Positions 1-5,875 of a DNA stretch of 6,122 nucleotides are shown here, piece after piece (positions within the stretch are counted from its first letter, which is position 1; every line of letters starts with the position of its first letter). The DNA is from Alphaproteobacteria bacterium (GTDB taxonomy: Bacteria; Pseudomonadota; Alphaproteobacteria; Rickettsiales; SXRF01): NCBI GenBank assembly GCA_019243895.1, contig JAFATP010000066.1:1-6122 (forward strand), in the 5' to 3' direction. The notes under the pieces are model-generated. The model did not search any database, was not told where the DNA came from, and was given only the letters and a program-made list of their open reading frames with translations. Both the position numbers and the translations under genes were made by a program.

Positions 1-450
1 GATTTCCATGTCGTCCTGAAAGACCTCTCAAAGGTGCGATCCCTGGCCGGTGATGCGCACGGCGCATTGGACGTCGACCATGTGAAGGGTCAGACTACCA
101 CGATCCGGGCGCTGCAGCGCTGGTTTATAGACGCCGCCGATGATAAAGAGATGCGCGCCGCCGAGATCAATGACGAGGCTTTAAAGGAGCGGCTACAGGT
201 GGAAGCGGCAGGGCTGAACGGCGTCGCAAGCCAGTTGAACGGCATGATCGAGCGCTATGCCAAGCTGGTGGACACGCTGGAAGTAGCGCCCCAGACATGG
301 CTGGAACAAAAGGGCAGGGCGCTGTGCGCGGTCACTGATTCCGGCCTTTCGCCGAACGCGCAGGAAGCGGGCGCCGCCGCGATGCGGGTCGCAAGAAACC
401 GAACTCGTCCGGGTCCGGATGACCCGGGCACGCCGGATAGGGAACTTTAG
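1..450 (+). CDS. 3' end of an unrecognised gene (partial)
   Basis: Reading frame 1 is open from the first base to a TAG at 448-450, giving 149 visible residues beginning DFHVVLKDLSKVRS. A GTG at 34 could serve as a start, but no Shine-Dalgarno sequence precedes it and the frame stays open to the window edge, so I treat this as the C-terminal part of a longer protein. The middle of the visible part is rich in Ala, Glu, Leu and Lys and looks helical, possibly coiled coil. The last 30 or so residues are rich in Pro, Asp, Arg and Gly and look disordered. There is no membrane segment, signal peptide or recognisable catalytic motif. The stop codon abuts the comF stop with no spacer, tail to tail. 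I do not recognise the family. The lack of a competing frame and a composition unlike a simple shadow favour a real gene, but this is only moderately sure. Confidence 0.55.
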   Translation, partial: DFHVVLKDLSKVRSLAGDAHGALDVDHVKGQTTTIRALQRWFIDAADDKEMRAAEINDEALKERLQVEAAGLNGVASQLNGMIERYAKLVDTLEVAPQTWLEQKGRALCAVTDSGLSPNAQEAGAAAMRVARNRTRPGPDDPGTPDREL

Positions 451-1209
451 TCACACCCTCTTGGCCAGCGTCAGCACGGAAACGCCGGCGGCGCCGGCGT
501 CAAGCAGCGCGCGGGTGCAGGCGCGAAGCGTGGCGCCCGTGGTGAAAACGTCGTCCAGCAGCACCAGGCTCTTTCCCTGAATATGATGCGCCCGGCGGGG
601 ATGCGCGCGAAACGCGCCCCTTACGTTTTTGGCCCGCTGGCGCGCGGAAAGCCCGGTCTGCTGCGCCGTGGCCCGGACGCGCTCCAGCGCATCGGGCAGC
701 AGCGGCAGCCCGGTATGGCGCGAAAGCGCGCGCGCCAGCAGCGCCGCCTGATTGTAACGGCGCCCAAGGAAGCGCCAGTAATGCAGCGGCACCGGCACCA
801 GCGCGTCGGCGCTTTGCAGCAGCTCCCTCCCGGCGCCTGCCAGCCACGGCGCGAACACTGCCGCAAGCCGCGTATCGTCCTGGTATTTCAGCCGGAAGAT
901 GAGGCGGCTGCTGTGCTCGTCATACCGCATCGCCGCGCGGGCGCGTGAAAACGGCGGACGGGCGCGCAGGCAGGCGCCGCAGACATTGCCCGCCTCCAGC
1001 GCGAAGTCGAACGGCATGCCGCACACGGGGCAGAGCGGCTCGCTGATGAAGGTGATGGCGCGCCAGCAATCGGCGCAGAGCGTGCCGTAAGCGGAAACGC
1101 CTGCGTCGCAGCTTAGGCAGGTGGGCGGAAAGAGCGCATCAAGCGCGGGGGCAAGGACCCTGCGCCGGGCATGAGCGCATACCGGAAGGAGCCGCTGGGC
1201 AGAAAGCAT
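451..1209 (-). CDS. comF: ComF family protein (double zinc ribbon, phosphoribosyltransferase fold)
   Basis: 252 residues, a usual length for ComF/GntX proteins. The N-terminal half has two CxxC pairs forming a double zinc ribbon: Cys31/34 with Cys45/48, and Cys60/63 with Cys77/80. The C-terminal half is a type I phosphoribosyltransferase fold, with VPVPLHYWRFLGRRYNQA near 138-155 and the PRPP-binding loop LVLLDDVFTTGAT at 215-227, where the Asp pair and the TTGAT turn are intact. ComF proteins are cytoplasmic and needed for natural transformation in several bacteria, where they aid handling of incoming single strands; in many alphaproteobacteria their role is untested. Start: the ATG at 1209 is the only ATG in frame after an upstream TAA; no good Shine-Dalgarno is visible. 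It lies divergent from the methyltransferase gene, 26 bp away. Family is secure; a competence role here is inference. Confidence 0.93.
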   Translation of the reverse strand: MLSAQRLLPVCAHARRRVLAPALDALFPPTCLSCDAGVSAYGTLCADCWRAITFISEPLCPVCGMPFDFALEAGNVCGACLRARPPFSRARAAMRYDEHSSRLIFRLKYQDDTRLAAVFAPWLAGAGRELLQSADALVPVPLHYWRFLGRRYNQAALLARALSRHTGLPLLPDALERVRATAQQTGLSARQRAKNVRGAFRAHPRRAHHIQGKSLVLLDDVFTTGATLRACTRALLDAGAAGVSVLTLAKRV

Positions 1210-1224
1210 CAGGCATTCTATACT
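1196..1224 (+). promoter_or_regulatory. Candidate sigma70-type promoter of the methyltransferase gene, short leader
   Basis: A -10 box TATACT at 1219-1224 (one mismatch to TATAAT) lies 17 bp after TGGGCA at 1196-1201 (four of six matches to TTGACA). Transcription would begin near 1231, leaving about five bases before the ATG at 1236. No Shine-Dalgarno precedes that ATG, only a T-run at 1226-1232, which fits a nearly leaderless mRNA. The -35 box lies inside the 5' end of the divergent comF gene. Sequence match only. Confidence 0.4.
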
Positions 1225-1235
1225 CTTTTTTTATC

Positions 1236-2075
1236 ATGACGAGCACCTCTTCTCCGCTGCTGTTCGACCGCGCGCTGCTGCGCCGCCGCCATGCGCGCGC
1301 CGCCGGGGATTTCGCCGCGCACGACTTCCTGTTCCGGCTGATGGCGGAACGTCTGCGCGACCGCCTGGACGACATGACGCGGCATTTCCCATTGGCGCTG
1401 GCGCTGGATCGGGGCGGGGCGGCGGCGCACGTGCTGGCGGCGCATCGCGGCATCGGCAGGCTGATTGAAAGCGGCGTCCATGCGGTGCTGGACGAAGAAG
1501 TGCTGCCCTTCCGCGCGTCATGCTTTGACGCCGTATTCAGCTGCGGCACGCTGCATTGGGTCAACGACATTCCCGGCGCGCTGGCGCAGATTCGCCGTTG
1601 CCTGAAACCGGACGGCCTATTCCTGTCGGTCTTTCCCGGCGGCGACAGCTTAAAGGAACTGCGAGACGCGCTGCTGCAAGCCTCGCTGGCGGAAGAAGGC
1701 GGCGTTTCGCCCCGCGTTTCGCCGTTTGTGGATGTGCGCGACGCGGGGGCGCTGCTGCAACGGGCGGGTTTCGCGCTGCCGGTGGTGGACAGCGAAACGC
1801 TGACCGTGCGTTACGGCGACGCCTTCGCCCTGATGCGCGATCTGCGCGGCATGGGGGAAACCAATGCGCTGCTGCAACGTCCGAAGCGCTTCACGCGCCG
1901 CGCCACCATGCAGGCGGCGGATGCGCAGTATCGCGCGCGCTATCAGGGGGAAGACGGGCGCATTCCCGCCACCTTCGAGCTGATTACGCTGACGGCATGG
2001 CAGCCGCATGAAAGCCAGCCTCAGCCGCTGCGGCGCGGTAGCGGGGAAATCGCTTTAGGCCAGGTGCTGCGCTAG
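1236..2075 (+). CDS. NDUFAF5/BioC-like SAM-dependent methyltransferase family protein
   Basis: 279 residues. Its order of motifs matches, from memory, the alphaproteobacterial and mitochondrial NDUFAF5 family: FDRALLRRRHARAAGDFAAH near 10-29, FPLALALDRGG at 51-61 (position of SAM motif I), LDEEVLPF 85-92, LHWVND 106-111, LKPDGLF 123-129, FPGGDSLKELR 133-143, the EGG-SPRVSPF segment 154-164, DLRGMGETNALL 202-213 and PATFELI near 244-250. Family members act in the cytoplasm or mitochondrial matrix; the human protein modifies an arginine of a complex I subunit, while BioC methylates malonyl-ACP for biotin synthesis. The full-length match favours the NDUFAF5 branch. Oddity: the glycine-rich SAM loop is degenerate, and about 16 residues that normally follow it, with the acidic residue that holds the SAM ribose, are absent. 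Start ATG 1236 fits relatives. The last 21 bases overlap mutT on the other strand. Family is firm; SAM use is doubtful. Confidence 0.92.
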   Translation: MTSTSSPLLFDRALLRRRHARAAGDFAAHDFLFRLMAERLRDRLDDMTRHFPLALALDRGGAAAHVLAAHRGIGRLIESGVHAVLDEEVLPFRASCFDAVFSCGTLHWVNDIPGALAQIRRCLKPDGLFLSVFPGGDSLKELRDALLQASLAEEGGVSPRVSPFVDVRDAGALLQRAGFALPVVDSETLTVRYGDAFALMRDLRGMGETNALLQRPKRFTRRATMQAADAQYRARYQGEDGRIPATFELITLTAWQPHESQPQPLRRGSGEIALGQVLR

Positions 2076-2462
2076 CTTCGCCACCAGCGCTTCGTCCGCC
2101 TCGATCATGGGAAGCGTATGCATCTCGCGCGGGTGCTTCCAGCAGATCGCCGCATGTTCCAGCGCGCGAGGGCTGCCCTGCCAGCGCCGGATGGTCCACA
2201 CCGGCATGATCAGGTGAAAGCCGAATTCGGGGTAGCCGTGCGAGAGAAACCAGAACGGCTGGCAATCCGCTGCGTGTACCTCCACCCCCAGCTCTTCGCC
2301 GAGCTCGCGGATCAGCGCCTGTTCGGGCGTTTCATGCGCTTCCACCTTGCCGCCGGGAAATTCCCAGCGTCCCGGCAGCGATTTATGCGGCGGGCGCTGC
2401 GCCAGCAGCACCTCTCCCTGTGCATTGATCAGCGCGGCGGCGGCAACGAGGAGGCTGTGCAT
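2055..2462 (-). CDS. mutT: MutT-type Nudix hydrolase (probable 8-oxo-dGTP diphosphatase)
   Basis: 135 residues, the usual size of MutT. A perfect Nudix box spans residues 38-60: Gly38, five residues, Glu44, seven residues, then Arg52-Glu53-Leu-x-Glu56-Glu57-x-Gly59-Val60; the glutamates bind the catalytic Mg ions. The preceding LLAQRPPHKSLPGRWEFPGG is the typical MutT approach to the box. The enzyme hydrolyses oxidised dGTP to the monophosphate plus pyrophosphate, so that it is not built into DNA. The C-terminal MHTLPMIEADEALVAKL also fits this subgroup. Start ATG 2462: no Shine-Dalgarno is visible, and the bases just upstream on its strand belong to the repeat array. The end overlaps the convergent methyltransferase gene by 21 bp. 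It lies downstream of the flavoprotein gene in the same direction and may share its transcript. Other purine nucleotide substrates are possible. Confidence 0.93.
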   Translation of the reverse strand: MHSLLVAAAALINAQGEVLLAQRPPHKSLPGRWEFPGGKVEAHETPEQALIRELGEELGVEVHAADCQPFWFLSHGYPEFGFHLIMPVWTIRRWQGSPRALEHAAICWKHPREMHTLPMIEADEALVAKLAQHLA

Positions 2463-2464
2463 AG

Positions 2465-2561
2465 GGTTAGGTTACAGGTTACAGCTGTCAGGTTACAGCT
2501 GTCAGGTTACCAGCTGTTAGGTTACAGGTTTAAGCTTAGCTGTAACCTATAACCTGTAACC
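2465..2561. repeat. Array of GGTTA(CAG) units, direct on the left, inverted on the right
   Basis: GGTTA-type units begin at 2465, 2470, 2477, 2491, 2505, 2520 and 2527 (the last is the variant GGTTTA), spaced 5, 7, 14, 14, 15 and 7 bp, close to multiples of seven. Two 14-bp units, GGTTACAGCTGTCA at 2477-2490 and 2491-2504, are identical in tandem; a third at 2505-2519 differs by an inserted C and a C-to-T change. CAGCTG recurs three times. From 2543 the same motif continues inverted, with TAACC at 2543-2547, 2550-2554 and 2557-2561. The array fills nearly all of the spacer between the flavoprotein stop and the mutT start and is clearly AT-richer than the flanking genes. Function unknown. Confidence 0.85.
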
Positions 2562-2562
2562 T
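2519..2562. repeat. Perfect 12-bp inverted repeat within the array
   Basis: AGGTTACAGGTT at 2519-2530 is the exact reverse complement of 2551-2562, with 20 bp between the arms. On the - strand transcript this could form a 12-bp stem 100 to 57 bases ahead of the mutT ATG. No run of U follows the stem, so a simple intrinsic terminator is unlikely. A second 11-bp inverted pair (2490-2500 with 2538-2548) overlaps it and excludes it. Confidence 0.75.
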
Positions 2563-2568
2563 TCTTTC

Positions 2569-3975
2569 TTAATATCCCGTCATGATGCGATCCACCAGCT
2601 GCCGCATGGTGGGGATGAAGCCATCGGCGTAAAAAGGATCGGAGGCGAAGCGGAACGCGTTGTGGCCGGAGAACATCAGCTGCGTTTCCAGCGGTGCGCC
2701 ATGGGCGATGTCCTGAAGCGTTTTCTGAATGCAATAGCTCCGGGGATCCGCCTTTTTGCCGGTGGTGAAATCATCGTGGTCTTTCCAGTTGGAAAACCGG
2801 CAATGGCTTAAGCACCCCATGCAGTTGACCTGATCATAAATGATCTGCTGCCCACGCTCCGGCGTGACGAAAATAACGGTGGAATCGGGGGTTTTGAGCA
2901 CTTCGGTGAAGCCTGCGCGCAGCAGGTTTTCCGCGCGCGCGCGGTCGGCGGCGCTGATATAGATGGGCCGGCCGCGCGGGCCTACCGGAAACGCCTCGGT
3001 ATACGGGTCTTCGGCCGCCGCGCGGTATTCCATCTGCCGCTCGCTGCGCTCCCGCAATTCCTGAATGAAATCATTATTCACCGCCGAGGAATAAAATCCG
3101 GTGGGGCTGAAATGATTAAGGAAAACGTCGCCTTCCTTCAGGGTCAGCAGGCGCCGTTTCCAGTCGGCCGGCACCGGGCTTTCCTCGGTGAGAATGGGGC
3201 GGGTGCCGAACTGGAAGGCGATCGGCCCGATTTCCGGATTATCCAGCCAATGCTCCCATTCCGATAAATGCCATACGCCGCCGGCCATCACGATCGGCAC
3301 CAGCGCCAGGCCGAAGCCGTTCATCACCTTGCGCAGTTCGGCGACGCGGGGATAAGGGTCTTGGGGGTGGTTCGGATCTTCGTTATTGGAAAGGCCGTTA
3401 TGCCCCCCCGCCAGCCACGGGTCTTCATACACCACCGCGCCCAGCCAATCCAGCGTCTTGGAGTAGGCGCGCCGCCACAGCGCATTGAAGGCGCGGGCGG
3501 AAGAAACGATGGGATAATAATATACGCCGAATTTGGCGGCAATCTCGCCTAGGCGGTAAGGCATGCCCGCGCCGCAGGTGACGCCGTGCACCAGCCCCCG
3601 CGCGCCTTCCAGGACGCCGTGCAGCACGCGTTCGCAGCCGCCCATCTCCCACAGCACGTTAATGTGGATGCGCCCCTGGCCGCCCGCGATTTCATGAGCA
3701 ATGCGCGCCTGCGTGATGCCGCCCGCGATGCTCTGCATGATCAGCTCCTCGTGCCGCTCCCGCCGCGTCGTGCCGCGATAATTATACAGCACCGGCTTCC
3801 CTTCCGGGTCATAGATGTCCGCGTTCACGCCGGAAAACGTCCCCACCGCCCCCGCCGCGGCGAACGAGCCGGCGGTGCGGCCGTTGGTGACGCTGATGCC
3901 CTTGCCGCCTTCGATAATGGGCAGCACTTCCCGTCCCGAAAGAAGGACGGTCTTCAATTTATCCGAAAACGCCAC
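2569..3975 (-). CDS. Nitronate monooxygenase / YrpB-family FMN oxidoreductase with C-terminal cysteine cluster
   Basis: 468 residues from a GTG at 3975. The protein follows the 2-nitropropane dioxygenase (nitronate monooxygenase) TIM-barrel fold: ISVTNGRTAGSFAAAGAVGTFSG at 27-49, HGVTCGAGMPY at 130-140, AGGHNG at 189-194, the FMN-phosphate segment MAGGVW at 230-235, and FQFGTRP at 254-260. Relatives bind FMN and oxidise alkyl nitronates or act as flavin-dependent oxidoreductases; the substrate here is not deducible. Residues beyond about 290 form an extension absent from short family members, containing CMGCLSHC at 385-392 and a further Cys415, which looks like a metal or Fe-S site. Start choice: the frame also opens at GTG 4050, but the extra 25 residues resemble nothing in the family, while AFSDKLKTVLLSGRE after 3975 does. 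An AGG three bases ahead is a weak ribosome site. It lies 78 bp downstream of recJ and is likely cotranscribed with it. Confidence 0.9.
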   Translation of the reverse strand: MAFSDKLKTVLLSGREVLPIIEGGKGISVTNGRTAGSFAAAGAVGTFSGVNADIYDPEGKPVLYNYRGTTRRERHEELIMQSIAGGITQARIAHEIAGGQGRIHINVLWEMGGCERVLHGVLEGARGLVHGVTCGAGMPYRLGEIAAKFGVYYYPIVSSARAFNALWRRAYSKTLDWLGAVVYEDPWLAGGHNGLSNNEDPNHPQDPYPRVAELRKVMNGFGLALVPIVMAGGVWHLSEWEHWLDNPEIGPIAFQFGTRPILTEESPVPADWKRRLLTLKEGDVFLNHFSPTGFYSSAVNNDFIQELRERSERQMEYRAAAEDPYTEAFPVGPRGRPIYISAADRARAENLLRAGFTEVLKTPDSTVIFVTPERGQQIIYDQVNCMGCLSHCRFSNWKDHDDFTTGKKADPRSYCIQKTLQDIAHGAPLETQLMFSGHNAFRFASDPFYADGFIPTMRQLVDRIMTGY

Positions 3976-4053
3976 AAACCTAACCAAGCAAAGGTGAATT
4001 GGGAATCTTAAGGCCTCCGCAGGGGAATGCAACGCAAAAGACGCACGCACTCC

Positions 4054-5823
4054 TTACGCCAGGGCGATGTCATCCAGCGTAAAAGCCGCTTGCTCCGTGC
4101 CCTGCCACATCCGCGCGCGCACATGCCCGGCGGCGTGGACCTGCCTGCCGCACAGCCGCTGCAACGCCTCGCCGAAGGCGGTGCCTGCGGCGCGGTACGC
4201 CATCACCGGCAGGCGGACGCGGTTTTCATCGATTAAGATCAGCCGGATATGATTGCCGCCGACGCAATCGGCCGCCGCCACGGAAGCGCGGTGAATCATC
4301 AGCCGGGGCTCCGGGTTGCCCTGACCGAAGGGTGCGGCTTTGCCCAGCAGTTGCGCCAGCTCCACCGTCACGCCGGAAAGGGCGATCACCCCGTCCACGT
4401 GCATCGGCGCACTTGCCGCCACGCCGTGGCGGGCGAAGCGCTCGCATAAAAGCGTGTGCAGCGCGGGCAGGCAGGCGGCCTCCGCGGTGAACCCCGCCGC
4501 CATGGCATGGCCGCCGCCGGAAACCAGCAGCCCGGCTTCCACCGCCGCCAGCACCGCCGCGCCGAAATCGAACCCCGCCACCGACCGCGCCGACGCTTTG
4601 CCGGTGGCGCCGTCCAATGCCACCACCGCCGCCGGGCGGTGAAAACGCTCCTTCAGCCTGCCTGCGACGATGCCGATGACGCCGGGGTGCCACCCCGCCT
4701 TCGCCACCAGCAGCACCGGCGCGCCGACGGCTTGCGCTTCGGCCATCGCCAGCGCCTCTTCCAGCACCATCGCCTCGATGGCCTTGCGCTCCTCGTTGTA
4801 TCCGTCCAGCGCGCGGGCAAGCGTGAGCATCTCCGCCTCATCGGCCCCGGAAAGCAGCAGCGCGCCGTAATCCGCCTTGCCGACGCGCCCGCCGGCGTTG
4901 ATGCGCGGGCCGAGAATGAACCCGGCGTGATAAGTGCCCGGCGGCTCATCCACCCGGGCCACGTCCATCAGCGCGCGCAGGCCGCAATTGGCGCGCCCCG
5001 CCATCACTTTCAGCCCCTGCGCCACCAACGCGCGGTTGACGCCGGTGAGCGCCACCACGTCGCAGACCGTGCCCAGCGCCGCCAGGTCCAGCAGCGTCAG
5101 CAGCTCCGGCTCCGGGCGCGTGGCGAACCAGCTGTGGCGGCGCAATTGGCGGGTGACGGCCACGGCGAGCAGAAACGCCACGCCGACGGCCGCCAGGTGC
5201 CGGTGCGGCGAGGTTTCATCCAGCCGGTTGGGGTTAATGATGGCGAAGGCTTGCGGCCGTTGGCTGGCGCCGATGTGATGATCCACCACGATCACGTCCA
5301 GCCCCGCCGCATGCGCGGCAGCCAGCGCCTGATGCGCCTGCGTGCCGCAATCCACGGTGATCACCACCGACGCGCCGCGCTCTTTCAGCTGCATCAGCGC
5401 CGCCTCGTTCGGGCCGTAGCCTTCGCGCATGCGGTCGGGGATATACAGCAGCGCGTCGCGCCCCAGCATATGAAAATATTTCCGCAGCAGCGCGGAGGAG
5501 GTGGCGCCGTCCACATCGTAATCGCCGAAAATGGCAATGGTCTCGCCCTGCATCAGGGCGCCGGCGATGCGCTCGGCGGCTTCATCCATGTCTTTCAGAT
5601 GCGACGGGTCGGGCAGCGAGGCTTTCAGGCTGGGAGAAAGGAACCGCTCCGCCGTTTCCAGCGTAACCCCGCGCGACAGCAGCACGCGCGCCAGCAGTTC
5701 CGGCAATTCCAGCTCGCGCGACAATGCCTGCGCGGCGCGCGCGTCATGCGCGCGCAGGCTCCACCGCCTGCCGCTTAACGACGAGGCGACCAGGCATGCA
5801 TTGTCCACTGTCGCGGCTTCCAT
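4054..5823 (-). CDS. recJ: Single-stranded-DNA-specific exonuclease RecJ
   Basis: 589 residues, close to the 577 of the E. coli protein. RecJ degrades single-stranded DNA 5' to 3' in RecF-pathway recombination, mismatch repair and base excision repair in the cytoplasm. All DHH-phosphoesterase motifs are present: IFGDYDVDGATSS with DYDVDG at 101-106, VDCG 157-160, VVDHH with DHH at 181-183, GTVCDVVAL with Asp255, LGPRINAGGRVG around 305-315, and the DHHA1 motif SGGGHAMAAGF at 435-445. The remaining 140 residues fit the OB-fold domain. Metal-binding Asp and His residues appear intact, so an active enzyme is expected. Start: ATG 5823, preceded by GAGGAG three bases away; a TTG at 5844 would place that site inside the coding region and add seven atypical residues. 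The flavoprotein gene follows on the same strand. Long antisense frames here are shadows. Confidence 0.96.
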   Translation of the reverse strand: MEAATVDNACLVASSLSGRRWSLRAHDARAAQALSRELELPELLARVLLSRGVTLETAERFLSPSLKASLPDPSHLKDMDEAAERIAGALMQGETIAIFGDYDVDGATSSALLRKYFHMLGRDALLYIPDRMREGYGPNEAALMQLKERGASVVITVDCGTQAHQALAAAHAAGLDVIVVDHHIGASQRPQAFAIINPNRLDETSPHRHLAAVGVAFLLAVAVTRQLRRHSWFATRPEPELLTLLDLAALGTVCDVVALTGVNRALVAQGLKVMAGRANCGLRALMDVARVDEPPGTYHAGFILGPRINAGGRVGKADYGALLLSGADEAEMLTLARALDGYNEERKAIEAMVLEEALAMAEAQAVGAPVLLVAKAGWHPGVIGIVAGRLKERFHRPAAVVALDGATGKASARSVAGFDFGAAVLAAVEAGLLVSGGGHAMAAGFTAEAACLPALHTLLCERFARHGVAASAPMHVDGVIALSGVTVELAQLLGKAAPFGQGNPEPRLMIHRASVAAADCVGGNHIRLILIDENRVRLPVMAYRAAGTAFGEALQRLCGRQVHAAGHVRARMWQGTEQAAFTLDDIALA

Positions 5824-5826
5824 TGG

Positions 5827-5832
5827 CTCCTC
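5827..5832 (-). promoter_or_regulatory. Ribosome binding site of recJ
   Basis: GAGGAG on the - strand, three bases ahead of the ATG at 5823. It is the clearest Shine-Dalgarno in the window and decides for that ATG over the in-frame TTG at 5844. The spacing is shorter than usual. Confidence 0.6.
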
Positions 5833-5861
5833 TTTATAGAGCAAGCGGCGCTGCCTGTCAT
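5833..5861 (-). promoter_or_regulatory. Candidate sigma70-type promoter of recJ
   Basis: On the - strand, ATGACA (5861-5856, five of six matches to TTGACA) is followed by exactly 17 bp and then TATAAA (5838-5833, five of six matches to TATAAT). It is the best -35/-10 pair I found here. The expected start, near 5826, falls only about three bases before the recJ ATG and downstream of the GAGGAG site, so mRNA from this promoter would be almost leaderless. A second, weaker -10 (TAAAAT) lies further upstream, at about 5900, and would keep the ribosome site. Confidence 0.4.
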
Positions 5862-5875
5862 TGAGGCATTCGTAT

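Noticed and set aside
407..429. Foldback GTCCGGGT/ACCCGGGC as a terminator of the left-hand gene
   Set aside because: The stem (one G-U pair) lies within the coding region, and no T-run follows; strong short stems are common in GC-rich DNA.
1139..1570. 143-residue - strand frame across the comF/methyltransferase junction
   Set aside because: It is antisense to the methyltransferase gene and out of frame with comF, with a Ser/Arg-rich low-complexity translation and no family resemblance.
2465..2561. CRISPR array
   Set aside because: Units are 5-15 bp with no unique spacers, vary in length and invert on the right, and no cas gene is present.
2519..2562. Rho-independent terminator
   Set aside because: The stem is moderately AT-rich with a 20-base loop, and no U-tract follows on either strand.
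3586..4011. 141-residue + strand frame opposite the flavoprotein gene
   Set aside because: It is a shadow of a strongly conserved coding region; the translation is His/Arg/Ala-rich without motifs.
4456..5778. 440-residue open frame on the + strand inside recJ
   Set aside because: It is antisense to an unmistakable recJ with all motifs. Its Arg/Gln/His/Ala-rich translation is typical of shadow frames in GC-rich DNA.
5842..5844. TTG start for recJ, seven codons upstream
   Set aside because: It would make the GAGGAG ribosome site part of the coding region; ATG 5823 follows that site directly.
5844..5846. tRNA or other structural RNA in the recJ upstream region
   Set aside because: No T-loop consensus, acceptor-stem pairing or known RNA core was seen in 5824-6122 on either strand.
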